A stretch of DNA of 45,645 nucleotides from JAPKZH01 sp964537875 (GCA_964537875.1 CAZIDN010000029.1:1-45645); one strand, 5' to 3'; counted from the first letter of the stretch, positions 24,877-33,758 are shown. Notes: generated by a model not told the origin, from the sequence alone. Numbers and translations are program-made.

Positions 24877-26112
24877 ATGAAAATATTGATCTTCGGAGGC
24901 TCCGGAAAAATCGGCTCGGCCGTGGCCTGGGACCTGGCCAAGGACAAGGAGGTCGAGGCCATCGGGCTTGTCGGCAGGCACAGGAAGACGCTCGAGCGGG
25001 TAAAAGACTGGGTCGGAAGCAAGAAAATCGTCCTGCACATCCTCGATATAAACAAGAAAAAGGACGCCATCGCCCTGATGAAGAAATATGACGCGGCCGC
25101 CAGCGTCATGCCCGACCGAAAGACGAGCTACAAGGTCCTCCACTATTCTACAGAAGCCGGCCTCCACAGCGTTGACGCCTTGGAGGAATTTCACAGGACG
25201 CCGGATCCCTACGAAATCGAGGGCCTGGAAATCCCCAAAGGGTTGAGCATCGACAAATACGGCGAGTGGCTCCATAAAGAACTGGCGAAAAACGGGGTGA
25301 CCTTCATCGACGGAATGGGATTTGCCCCAGGTCTCAGCAACGTCACGTGCGGAGAGGCCATCCGGAAGCTGGATGTCACTGAGAAAGCCGTGGCCCGGGT
25401 CGGCGGGATTCCATCCAAGGAAGCTTCCTTGCGCCATCCATTAAGATACATGATCACCTGGGCTTTCTGGCATGTCCTCCGGGAATATGTGATCAAGTTG
25501 AAGGTCATCAAGGACGGCAAGATCGTCGAAGTCGATGCCGCGACCGACCTCGAAAAATTCCGCTTCGACCAACTGGGAAAAGACGATGACCTTGAATGCG
25601 CCGTGACGCCCGGCATGCCCAGCTTTCTCTTCACCCGGCCCACGCTCAAGGAATTTGCCGAAAAAACCGTCCGCTGGCCCGGCCACTGGCAGGGAGTTAT
25701 GACCCTCAAGGAATGCGGACTGCTCGACATCGAACCCGTCGATTTCAACGGCCGGAAGATTGTCCCTCGGGAATTCCTGTCCCATCTGATCACGCCGAGG
25801 CTGCAGCCCAACAAAGGCGAGACGGACGTGTGCGTCATGTACAACACCGTCGAAGGCATGAAAGACGGCCGGAAGACGCGGATCGAGTATTACATGTGGG
25901 ACGAAGCCGACAAGAAGAACAAAATCTCGTCCATGATGAGGGTCACCGGATTCCCCGTTGCCATCGCGGCCCGCATGCTGGCCAAGGGGATTTTCAAAGA
26001 GAAAGGAATCGTCGCACCCGAAGATGCTTTCTATGGAAAAATCTATAAGGATTTCGTGAGCGAGCTCGAAAAAAGAGACATCCGGATTCTCGAACTGATC
26101 CGAGAGATCTAA
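24877..26112 (+). CDS. Saccharopine dehydrogenase-like oxidoreductase
   Basis: The 411-residue protein has an N-terminal Rossmann fold with MKILIFGGSGKIGSAVAWDLA and follows the Lys9-like saccharopine dehydrogenase layout. DAAASVMPDRKTSY marks the second half of the nucleotide domain, and GVTFIDGMGFAPGLSN is the family's active-site turn. The C-terminal domain ends with ITGFP-like RVTGFPVAIAARMLAKG and APEDAF. The family includes saccharopine, carboxynorspermidine and other opine-type reductases, so substrate is open. The start has an excellent AGGAGG 8 bases upstream. The next gene begins 12 bases after the stop. Confidence 0.82.
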   Translation: MKILIFGGSGKIGSAVAWDLAKDKEVEAIGLVGRHRKTLERVKDWVGSKKIVLHILDINKKKDAIALMKKYDAAASVMPDRKTSYKVLHYSTEAGLHSVDALEEFHRTPDPYEIEGLEIPKGLSIDKYGEWLHKELAKNGVTFIDGMGFAPGLSNVTCGEAIRKLDVTEKAVARVGGIPSKEASLRHPLRYMITWAFWHVLREYVIKLKVIKDGKIVEVDAATDLEKFRFDQLGKDDDLECAVTPGMPSFLFTRPTLKEFAEKTVRWPGHWQGVMTLKECGLLDIEPVDFNGRKIVPREFLSHLITPRLQPNKGETDVCVMYNTVEGMKDGRKTRIEYYMWDEADKKNKISSMMRVTGFPVAIAARMLAKGIFKEKGIVAPEDAFYGKIYKDFVSELEKRDIRILELIREI

Positions 26113-26124
26113 GGTGAGCCGGGC

Positions 26125-28134
26125 TTGAGTTGGTTCAGCTGTTTTGATTGTCATCTCGAGCGAGTGAGCCGACGGCCTGGGGCGAATGAAGCGCGGCCAA
26201 TTCGTCTTTTGCCCAGAAGAATCGGCCTGATATTTATTTTTTTCCTTGCCCCGGCGCTCCTGGCGGCCGTTCCCGTCCAAAAAGGAGAGCCGGCCTCAGA
26301 GAAATGGTTTGTCATAACGATCGCCGATAAGCCGGTCGGCTACAGCTATGAGCGGGTTGTCATGGGCGCCGCGGGCAGCGACGCCATTCTCTCCGCTTCG
26401 GACACGAAGATGGTCCTCAACCGGCTGGGGGCCAAAGTCGAGCTCCGGATGATTTCGTCCTACGAGGAAACAAAGGACGGCCTCCTCAAGAAGGTCGGCT
26501 ACGAAATGCAGGCGTCTCTCCTTTCCACAAAAACGGAAGCCGTCATCAAGGGCCAAACGATCGAGATCCGCAGCCAGGCTGGGGGAAAAAGCTACACCCG
26601 CACCCTGAATTTTACGGGGACGCTCCTCGGCCCGGAGGGGATCAGGCAAATTTCCGAGAAGCGGCTCCGCAATCCCGGAGACGTCGTGGAATTCCAGACG
26701 TTCGCCGCGGAGCTGGATGCGGTCAGCAAAGGTAGCCGGAAAGTCCTGGCCCGGGAGACGCTGAAGATCACCGGCCAGGATGTTCCGACGCTCAAGGTTG
26801 AGGAAGTCATAGAGGCGACGGTGGGCAAAAGCACGGCCTGGCTCGACAGTGAATTCGAGGCGGTCAAGCAGGAAATGCCCACTCCGTTCGGGACGGCCCA
26901 AGTCATTCTAGCCGACAGGGATCAGGCGCTCGCCGCCGCATCGGGGGAAGAGCTTCCGGCCGAATTGTATGCGAGCTCGATTATCCGCTCCAACATCCGC
27001 CTCCCCAAGGCAAGGAGCCTCGAATACCTAAAGGTCAAGCTCGTTCACCGGAAGCCGGAACTCGGCTGGCCGGAAATTAAGAGCCCTTACCAGACCGTTC
27101 TCTCCAAGTCGGCTGATTCGCTGATCCTTGAAATCAAGCGGCCGAAACCGTCCGGAAAAGCCGCCGGCCTGCCTGTGGCCATGAACGAAAATAACAAGCA
27201 ATATTTGCAGCCGAATACCTACATTCAATCCGATCTGCCGGAACTGCAGGATTTAGCCTGGACAGTCATAGGCAGTGAAAAGGATATCCTCAAGGCGGCC
27301 TTGAAGCTCGAACGCTGGGTCACGGAAAACATGACGTTCGACCTGGGAATCGTCCTGGCCCCCTCCTCCGAAATATTTAAAAACCGGAGAGGGACGTGCG
27401 TAGGCCATACCACGCTGCTGGCCGCCCTCACCCGGGCTGTCGGGATTCCCTCCAGGGTCGTCATGGGCTATGTCTATGTCCTCGGCATGTTCGGCGGGCA
27501 TGCCTGGACCGAAATATTGATAGGGGAGTCCTGGATTCCCATCGATGCGGCGATCGTAGCCCAAGGGATTGCGGATGCCGGGCGGCTGTATTTCATCGCC
27601 TCATCTCTCTATGAAGGGGCAGGGTCCCTCGTCGGCGGAGGCGCCGGGCAGCAGGTTTTTGGCCAGGTGGACATAAAAATCCTGGAATATGCCGGCCCTG
27701 ACGGGAAAAAAGTGGCCGTTCCTGAATCCGGCCGTCCTTACAGCGTTAACAGCGATCTCTATGCGAATCAATGGCTTGGCCTTGAACTGCTGAAGCCGCC
27801 GGACTCCAGGTTCGTCAAGCTGGATTCTGTCTGGCCGGAGACGACGGTTGCCGTCATAGAAGGTCCTAAGGGGGAAAAGGTCGAGCTCCAGGAACACTAC
27901 CTTCTGCCTTGGAAGGCCCCCCAGGATTCGGCGCGGGAGATCTTGGACAGGTTGGATATCCCGGGAAAAGCGCGCGAGCAAAAAGTCTCGGGCCGGCCTG
28001 CGATAATCCTTGAAGCGAAGACAAAAGCGGCCATGGTCATTATCGATAAGCCCGAAGCCTGGGTTTTGATCGCGGAAGGGAGCGACGCGCCGAAATGGCT
28101 GGCGCGAGCGGCAGCCGGACTCAAGCTGTTGTAG
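26125..28134 (+). CDS. Secreted transglutaminase-like (papain-fold) protein
   Basis: The 669-residue protein has a hydrophobic export segment (RRIGLIFIFFLAPALLAAVP, 31-50), a long beta-rich N-terminal region and a transglutaminase-core domain (about 380-480). Its triad is C425 in RRGTCVGHTTLL, H459 in GGHAWTE and D474 in WIPIDA. Such domains act as proteases, peptide amidases or crosslinkers in the periplasm. The start is uncertain. TTG 26125 has AAGGTGA 7 bases upstream but reads through a repeat-like stretch. TTG 26209 would place the signal peptide directly at the N-terminus. It is probably co-transcribed with the saccharopine-dehydrogenase-like gene. Confidence 0.82.
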   Translation: MSWFSCFDCHLERVSRRPGANEARPIRLLPRRIGLIFIFFLAPALLAAVPVQKGEPASEKWFVITIADKPVGYSYERVVMGAAGSDAILSASDTKMVLNRLGAKVELRMISSYEETKDGLLKKVGYEMQASLLSTKTEAVIKGQTIEIRSQAGGKSYTRTLNFTGTLLGPEGIRQISEKRLRNPGDVVEFQTFAAELDAVSKGSRKVLARETLKITGQDVPTLKVEEVIEATVGKSTAWLDSEFEAVKQEMPTPFGTAQVILADRDQALAAASGEELPAELYASSIIRSNIRLPKARSLEYLKVKLVHRKPELGWPEIKSPYQTVLSKSADSLILEIKRPKPSGKAAGLPVAMNENNKQYLQPNTYIQSDLPELQDLAWTVIGSEKDILKAALKLERWVTENMTFDLGIVLAPSSEIFKNRRGTCVGHTTLLAALTRAVGIPSRVVMGYVYVLGMFGGHAWTEILIGESWIPIDAAIVAQGIADAGRLYFIASSLYEGAGSLVGGGAGQQVFGQVDIKILEYAGPDGKKVAVPESGRPYSVNSDLYANQWLGLELLKPPDSRFVKLDSVWPETTVAVIEGPKGEKVELQEHYLLPWKAPQDSAREILDRLDIPGKAREQKVSGRPAIILEAKTKAAMVIIDKPEAWVLIAEGSDAPKWLARAAAGLKLL

Positions 28135-28210
28135 CCTTCCCCCGCCCCCATCAAGGTTGGATGATCAGGAAATTCAAGACGGCAAAAGAGGCGGCTGCCC
28201 CGGCTTTTTT

Positions 28211-28852
28211 TCAGTGAATCGAAACGGCGATGAGCCACTGGGCGGCAAAATAAGAGCTCAGGATCAGGACTTGGGTGAATCTGCGCTTCCTGACAAAATT
28301 GTTGACGGCCCAGGCGGAATCAGAGATCAGGAAAAGCACTGCGCCGACATAAGCTGACAGGGCGTGGCTCTCTTTCATTTGGATGTATCGTTCTGCCGAG
28401 AGCCAGGCCATAATCGTCATGGCCGCAACATAGAAGATAACCGGGATTTTTTTTCGGCCGAGATGGGGCAGAAGTCCTTTTGTAAAAAAGACGCCGTAGG
28501 TCACGAGGACCAGAAGAGGCCAGAATGCAAATGAGAATCTCAGCCCTGTCGAAAAAGCCCCGATGTAGAGCAGAAGCGCGATGAAGAAGCTGGCCATTCC
28601 CGCCATGACCTTCTTGCTCCGGAGCATCATGAAAACATCCCCGGCCAGGCAGGCGCAGAGCCCGGCCAGGATGAGATATTTGTATGAGGAAAGAGCCGGT
28701 GTCGCAGCCTGCAGGGCGATAAGGATAATCAGGACCATCGTCAAGGGTCTGAGGACATAGACGAGAGATCGATTCTCTTTATAATCAGCCAGGATGGCGG
28801 CCGCCGTCGAGACAAGGGCTGTGAGACTCAGGACCAGGCTTAAGAACGTCAT
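28211..28852 (-). CDS. YhhN family membrane protein (lysoplasmalogenase-like)
   Basis: This 213-residue, very hydrophobic protein has about eight membrane helices. It shows the YhhN/TMEM86 acidic motifs: AGDVFMML in helix three and LFLISDSAWAVNNF near the end. TMEM86B hydrolyses the vinyl ether of lysoplasmalogen; bacterial members are assumed similar, but most are untested. It lies 65 bases downstream of the thymidylate-synthase-like gene on the same strand, so the two may share a transcript. It converges with the transglutaminase gene, with 76 bases between the stops and no clear hairpin terminator. Confidence 0.8.
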   Translation of the reverse strand: MTFLSLVLSLTALVSTAAAILADYKENRSLVYVLRPLTMVLIILIALQAATPALSSYKYLILAGLCACLAGDVFMMLRSKKVMAGMASFFIALLLYIGAFSTGLRFSFAFWPLLVLVTYGVFFTKGLLPHLGRKKIPVIFYVAAMTIMAWLSAERYIQMKESHALSAYVGAVLFLISDSAWAVNNFVRKRRFTQVLILSSYFAAQWLIAVSIH

Positions 28853-28917
28853 GACCGAATCATCCAGATTAGGTGATCATCGCAGGCGGCCTCAACGGGC
28901 GCGACGATTCCACCCAT

Positions 28918-29763
28918 TTATTTATACAAGTCAAAAGGATTCTTGACGACGAGCTTCTCCTTCTCCAATTTCTCCCGGGCTTCTTCAAACATCGGCTCCG
29001 CATACCGGCTGTCCCATGTCCGCTCCTCAAAAGTCCGCCTTTCGACCATTTTCAGAAAGCCCTGGAACTCGTTGAAATACGACCCGTAGATGTGGAAGCT
29101 GTCCACCAGGTCCGCATAGCGGCCGACGCGGACGGGTTTTTTGATCTTGGCGGCGATCCTCTCGGCGATAATACGCTGCAGGTCGGTCAGGGCGAAGACG
29201 TTCATATAGGCGGCTTTGTAAGCATCGCGAGAGCGCCAATGCGTATTCATGTTCAGGGTGAGCTCGCCCGTGTCATCGGCCAGCAGCCGGCACCACACCC
29301 TCTGCAGGCAGGGTGGGTCATAAGTCGGCGGATCGAGCCTGGCGTTCCAGGTGACGGCCTGGGCCCGCCGGGAATGGCCGGCCTGGGAAAGCTTTTCTAT
29401 GATATAGTTGATCTGGTCGATGGCTTGGCCTTCGATTTCATAAGAAAACAGGCGCTTATGATAGGTGTACGTCCACTTGCCTTCCTCCGGCGCGATCCAG
29501 TGGTCATGGACGCCTTCGACCACTTCCTGACGGTAGATCTCCAGGTCTTCGAGCCCGCCGGGAAAGGCCCGGTGGATGCGTGGCTCGGCAAATGGATCTT
29601 CGACGACCCATAGGATCGTGCAGTCCTTGCTCGGAGGGTCGTTCGGCTTGTCGTATTCGGTCTTGATCGCCGCGCCCTTGTGCCAGCACTCGAGCACGGC
29701 CTTCTCCCAGGCTTCGGGCAGCGTCTTGCCCTGGACAAAGAGGGTTGGAATATTGCCGTCCAT
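28918..29763 (-). CDS. Divergent thymidylate synthase (ThyA fold)
   Basis: ThyA methylates dUMP using methylene-tetrahydrofolate. This 281-residue protein is far from classical ThyA but keeps the key residues in order: the nucleophile C152 in DPPCLQRVW, the phosphate-binding WRSRD (R177, S178, D180), N188 at the base-discriminating position (YMNVF replaces PFN), and FHIY (H224, Y226). Asn rather than Asp at 188 favours dUMP over dCMP. I start at ATG 29763, preceded by GAGGTGAAC. An ATG at 29799 falls inside the predicted -10 box. A dCMP/dUMP hydroxymethylase remains possible. Confidence 0.72.
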   Translation of the reverse strand: MDGNIPTLFVQGKTLPEAWEKAVLECWHKGAAIKTEYDKPNDPPSKDCTILWVVEDPFAEPRIHRAFPGGLEDLEIYRQEVVEGVHDHWIAPEEGKWTYTYHKRLFSYEIEGQAIDQINYIIEKLSQAGHSRRAQAVTWNARLDPPTYDPPCLQRVWCRLLADDTGELTLNMNTHWRSRDAYKAAYMNVFALTDLQRIIAERIAAKIKKPVRVGRYADLVDSFHIYGSYFNEFQGFLKMVERRTFEERTWDSRYAEPMFEEAREKLEKEKLVVKNPFDLYK

Positions 29764-29794
29764 GTTCACCTCATGAATGCTTCCTATGGTTTTT

Positions 29795-29824
29795 ATCATA
29801 GGAACAGGGCGCGGTCAAATCCAA
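29795..29824 (-). promoter_or_regulatory. Promoter for the thymidylate-synthase-like gene (minus strand)
   Basis: On the minus strand TTGGAT (29819-29824) is followed after 18 bases by TATGAT (29795-29800), a 5-of-6 match to the -10 box. It lies 31 bases before the chosen ATG. Confidence 0.5.
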
Positions 29825-29843
29825 AACAGGGGCCGCCTTCCGT

Positions 29844-29888
29844 TTGACGAGCGGTTGATGCGGCCCCGGGCTTGCCGCGGGGAGCGGC
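29844..29888. repeat. Dispersed palindromic repeat, family A, copy 1
   Basis: TTGACGAGCGG is followed by a hairpin of CCCC and GGGG arms around GGGCTTGCCGC, then GAGCGGC. The same arrangement recurs at 38966-39010. It occupies part of the divergent intergenic region 29764-30025. Confidence 0.6.
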
Positions 29889-29909
29889 GGATCGGTTTTT
29901 CCCTCCAAG

Positions 29910-29938
29910 TTGACTCACGGCTCAAGAATTGGTATTCT
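29910..29938 (+). promoter_or_regulatory. Promoter for the ABM-domain gene
   Basis: TTGACT (29910-29915) and TATTCT (29933-29938) are 17 bases apart. The predicted leader is about 80 bases, ending with AAAGGAGG before the ATG at 30026. Confidence 0.55.
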
Positions 29939-30025
29939 TTGGCTAGGCAGCCGAAAAGGGACATCGGTCCATGAAATGCTCCAAGCGCCATTTGGATCTT
30001 CTATCAGGCTAAAGGAGGATGTGCC

Positions 30026-30334
30026 ATGTTTGCGCGTCTGCTCAGGATTCAATTGAAAGCCGACCGGATCGATGAGGCGGCGAGGCTTTTCGAAACGAAC
30101 GTCGTTCCCCAGTGCAAAAAACAGAAAGGCTTCAAAGGCGCTTTTTTTATGACCGACCAAAAATCAGGCGAAGGCGTCGTCATAACCCTCTGGACAAGCG
30201 AAAAGGCGATGCTGGCCAATGAACAGAGCCACTTTTTCCTGGAGCAGGTGACGAAGTTCTTGGGTTTTTACACAAAAGCCCCGATTCGGGAGGCCTATGA
30301 GGTTGCCGTTAGGGACCCAAAGGAAAAGGGTTGA
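30026..30334 (+). CDS. Antibiotic biosynthesis monooxygenase (ABM) domain protein
   Basis: This is a 102-residue single-domain protein of the dimeric alpha-beta barrel superfamily. It begins MFARLLRIQLKADRIDEAAR and has the typical central strand FKGAFFMTDQ, then GVVITLWTSEKAM, a pattern found in ABM quinol monooxygenases and haem-degrading relatives. The ribosome site AAAGGAGG lies 7 bases upstream. No substrate or cofactor residue can be assigned by eye. It is followed within 19 bases by a relic of a kinase-TPR gene. Confidence 0.75.
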   Translation: MFARLLRIQLKADRIDEAARLFETNVVPQCKKQKGFKGAFFMTDQKSGEGVVITLWTSEKAMLANEQSHFFLEQVTKFLGFYTKAPIREAYEVAVRDPKEKG

Positions 30335-30352
30335 CTCTTTTCTACGGAATAA

Positions 30353-30454
30353 GGTAGCCATGACTATAAACGATTCCTCGCTTTCTGGGAGGACGCCGAC
30401 CCAGGCCGCTCCGAAATCGAGGGCGCTAAGAAAAGGCTGGCCGCTTTGAAATAA
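30353..30454 (+). pseudogene. C-terminal relic of a kinase-TPR paralogue
   Basis: A 33-codon open stretch with no start ends DYKRFLAFWEDADPG...AKKRLAALK and a TAA. It matches the last residues of the intact kinase-TPR protein just downstream (NYRKFLDLWKDADPG...AKKRLASL) at 18 of 29 aligned positions, including the stop position. A stop at 30350 blocks the frame upstream. This looks like the tail of a lost or deleted paralogue. Confidence 0.75.
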
Positions 30455-30472
30455 CTAAAAGGAATTTGGGCC

Positions 30473-33400
30473 ATGAAATGTCCGTCGTGCCGTTTTGACA
30501 ATCCTTCCGACACCCGGTTCTGCGGGAACTGCGGGGCGCCGCTCCAGGCATCAAAAGAGATCCCGGCGATGCCCACGGAAACCATCATCGCTCCGAAAAA
30601 AGAGCTCACGACCGGCGCCACGTTTGCCGGTCGCTACCAGGTCATCGAAGAGCTGGGCCGGGGCGGTATGGGAACCGTTTATAAGGTTCTTGATGGAGAG
30701 ATCAAAGAAAAGATTGCCCTGAAACTCCTGAAGCCGGAGGTCGCCTCGGACGAAGAGACCATCGAACGGTTCCGCAATGAAATAAAACTGGCCCGCAAAA
30801 TTGGCCATAAGTATGTCTGCCGTATGTATGACCTGGGCAGGGCCGAAGGGACGTATTTCATCACCATGGAGTATGTCCCGGGCGAAGATCTGAAAAGCTT
30901 CATCAGGCGGTCGGGGCAACTGACGGTAGGGAAAGCTGTCTATGTGGCGCGGCAGGTGTTGGAGGGATTGGCCGAGGCCCATCGTCTGGGCGTCATCCAT
31001 CGGGACTTGAAGCCTCAGAATATCATGATCGACCGGGAAGGAAACGCCAGGATCATGGATTTCGGCATTGCCCGCACGCTCGCCGCCAAGGGGATCACGG
31101 GCGCCGGCGTGATGATCGGTACCCCCGAGTACATGTCGCCGGAGCAGGCGGAAGTCAAGGACGTCGACCAGAGGTCGGACATTTATTCTTTCGGCGTGAT
31201 CCTTTATGAAATGCTGGCCGGGCGGGTGCCGTTTGAAGGAGAAACTCTTCTTGGCATCGCCATGAAGCACAAGAGCCAGGCTCCCCGGAATCCCAAGGAG
31301 CTCAATTCCCAGATCCCCGACGACCTCAACCGGATGATCCTGAAGTGCCTGGAGAAAAGCAAAGAGAAAAGATACCAGAGCGCCGAGGATATGCTTTCGG
31401 ATATCGGAAAGATCGAAAAAGAGATTCCCACCACGGACAGAGTGATACCCAAGCACAAAGGCTTCACCTCCAAGCAGATCACCGTCTCTTTTGGCGTTAA
31501 GAAGCTGTTCCTCCCGGCGTTGATCTTTCTCCTGGTCGTTGCCGCAGGGTTGATCTTATGGCGTGTCTTGGCCAAGAAGCGCATGGCCCCGCCTCCCCCG
31601 GGCAAACCTTCCCTGGCCGTCATGTATTTCAAGAACAACACGGGGGACGAGAAGCTGGATCATTGGAGAGCGGCTATTTCCGACTTGCTGATCACGGACC
31701 TGTCTCAATCGAAATACCTTAAGGTTTTGAGCTCCGACCAGCTCTTCAACATTCTCAGCGAATTGAATCAGGCCGCCGCAAAAAGCTATACGTCGAAGGC
31801 CCTGAAGGATGTGGCGGCCCGCGGCGGCGTTAAGGACGTCCTGGTCGGAAGCTTCGCCAAAGCGGGCGATAATTTCCGCATCGATGTTACGATCCAGGAG
31901 GCCGGCACGGGAGAGCTTTTGAGTTCCGAGCGAGTGGAAGGCAAAGGGGAAGACAGCATTTTCTCCATGGTCGATGACTTGACGAGAAAAATCAAAGCGG
32001 ACCTCAAGCTCTCATCGAAAGAGATCTCCTCGGATATCGACGAAGACCTGAAAAAGATCACGACGTCCTCAGCAGAAGCCTTCAAATTTTACGTCGAGGG
32101 ACGGAAGCTCCACAATGAACAGAAAAACAGAGAGAGCATCCGGATGATGGAGAAAGCCGTCGCCATCGACCCCGGATTTGCCATGGCCTACCGCTCGATG
32201 GCTATGTCTTACAGTAATCTTTTATATAATTCGGAGAAAAAGAAATACCTCCAAAAAGCTTTTGAACTCTCCGACCGTTTGTCCGATAGAGAGCGGTATA
32301 TCATTCAAGCGGATTATTACCGGGAATCCGAAAGATTTTATGACAAAGCTATCGCCGCCTACGAGCAACTTTTGGAGCTCTACCCGGATGAAACGATGGG
32401 GGTCACCAACCTTGGAATTCTTTACAATAGCCTTGAGGAATGGGATAAGGCGATCGGGCTTTATGAACGCCAGATCCGAAACCGTCCCGATAATATTTGG
32501 GCCTATTTCAACATTCTCGATTCTTACTTGGCCAAGGGATGGCCGGAGAAAGCCAAGGCCGCCTTCGAGGGCTATATCCGGAATTATAAAGATAATTTCA
32601 TGATCCGGATCTATCTCGCTGTCATCGATTATGTTCAAGGGCAATACGAGGCGGCTCTTGCTGAAGCGGAGAAAGCCGATTCGCTGAATCCGGCGTATTA
32701 TTTGAATTATATTGTCAAGGGCTGTTGCTACAGGGGCTTGGGCGATTGGGTGAGAGCCGAGATTGAGTTTCAAAAAGTTTTTGGTTTGAAAGAAATAGCC
32801 GGGCATCTGGTAGGATGGAATATGCTTGGGGCGATGTACCAATTGAGGGGACAATTCAAGCGGGCTCAGGAGGCGATGAACAAGGGCCTTGAGCTCGCCG
32901 AAAAAATTAGTGACAAGGGATGGATTTCCGACTTCCATAGGAGCCTGGCCTATGTCTATCTCGACTCGGGACAGCCTGAAAAGGCCTCGGAAGAATCGTC
33001 AAAATCTCTCCGGGCAGCGGTCGAAATCGACAGTCTGTCCAGGCAAAGAAATAGTTTATGGGCTAAGGGATTTGTCGAGCTCGAGTCGGGGAAGATGGGA
33101 GAGGCCCAAAAAACAGCCGACGCGCTTCGCGCCTTGATTGATCAAGACGCCAATAAAAAAGACATCAGATATTGGGATCTCCTGGCCGGCAGAATCATGT
33201 TCAAGAAGGGGGATTATCCTGGAGCGATCGGCCGGCTGACAAAAGCCGAGACGCTGCTCCCGTTTCAATATTTTTTCGACAACGATCATGTCCTGTTTAT
33301 GGAGGCCTTGGCGCGCGCTTATTTCGAGCATGACGATTTCGACAAGGCCCGGACAGAGTATGAGAAGATCACCAGGCTCTCCGTCGGCGCGTTTTATTAC

Positions 33401-33568
33401 GGAGATATCTACGCCAGGAGCTTTTACCGGCTGGGGATAATCTATGAGAAGCTGGGAGACAAAGCCAAGGCCAAAGAGAATTACCGGAAATTCCTCGACC
33501 TCTGGAAAGACGCCGACCCCGGCTGGCCCGAAGTCGAGGACGCCAAAAAGCGGCTCGCTTCTCTATAA
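30473..33568 (+). CDS. Zinc-ribbon Ser/Thr protein kinase with TPR sensor region
   Basis: This 1031-residue membrane protein starts with a zinc ribbon (CPSC at 3-6, CGNC at 17-20). A Hanks-type kinase follows (about 54-315): glycine loop GRGGMGTVY (62-70), Lys84, Glu103, HRDLKPQN (176-183) and DFG (196-198), all intact. One transmembrane helix (about 346-365) leads to an extracytoplasmic part. That part has a TolB/FlgO-like N-domain (about 378-520) and roughly ten TPR-like repeats to the end. The layout suggests an outside ligand or protein sensed by the TPR part controls the inside kinase. The ATG has a weak site (AAAGGAATTTGGGCC). A decayed paralogue tail lies just upstream. Confidence 0.9.
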   Translation: MKCPSCRFDNPSDTRFCGNCGAPLQASKEIPAMPTETIIAPKKELTTGATFAGRYQVIEELGRGGMGTVYKVLDGEIKEKIALKLLKPEVASDEETIERFRNEIKLARKIGHKYVCRMYDLGRAEGTYFITMEYVPGEDLKSFIRRSGQLTVGKAVYVARQVLEGLAEAHRLGVIHRDLKPQNIMIDREGNARIMDFGIARTLAAKGITGAGVMIGTPEYMSPEQAEVKDVDQRSDIYSFGVILYEMLAGRVPFEGETLLGIAMKHKSQAPRNPKELNSQIPDDLNRMILKCLEKSKEKRYQSAEDMLSDIGKIEKEIPTTDRVIPKHKGFTSKQITVSFGVKKLFLPALIFLLVVAAGLILWRVLAKKRMAPPPPGKPSLAVMYFKNNTGDEKLDHWRAAISDLLITDLSQSKYLKVLSSDQLFNILSELNQAAAKSYTSKALKDVAARGGVKDVLVGSFAKAGDNFRIDVTIQEAGTGELLSSERVEGKGEDSIFSMVDDLTRKIKADLKLSSKEISSDIDEDLKKITTSSAEAFKFYVEGRKLHNEQKNRESIRMMEKAVAIDPGFAMAYRSMAMSYSNLLYNSEKKKYLQKAFELSDRLSDRERYIIQADYYRESERFYDKAIAAYEQLLELYPDETMGVTNLGILYNSLEEWDKAIGLYERQIRNRPDNIWAYFNILDSYLAKGWPEKAKAAFEGYIRNYKDNFMIRIYLAVIDYVQGQYEAALAEAEKADSLNPAYYLNYIVKGCCYRGLGDWVRAEIEFQKVFGLKEIAGHLVGWNMLGAMYQLRGQFKRAQEAMNKGLELAEKISDKGWISDFHRSLAYVYLDSGQPEKASEESSKSLRAAVEIDSLSRQRNSLWAKGFVELESGKMGEAQKTADALRALIDQDANKKDIRYWDLLAGRIMFKKGDYPGAIGRLTKAETLLPFQYFFDNDHVLFMEALARAYFEHDDFDKARTEYEKITRLSVGAFYYGDIYARSFYRLGIIYEKLGDKAKAKENYRKFLDLWKDADPGWPEVEDAKKRLASL

Positions 33569-33758
33569 AGGAAAATTAAGATAGGAACTAATCGCGTCGT
33601 TGCTTCTTTTGAAAGCGAGGAAAGAAAAATTCGAGACGAAGAACCCTGATTTAGATTCGCTATTTCCTCTGCCTTCCTGAACAGTCATCGAGTAATCAAC
33701 GGGTCGCTCCTTGCGGGCCTCGAATGCAATATTAACCATACGCCTTCGGTGAAAGCGT

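Noticed and set aside
28190..28209. GGCTGCCCCGGC followed by a T-run as a terminator between the converging genes
   Set aside because: The possible stem is only three base pairs, so it does not qualify.
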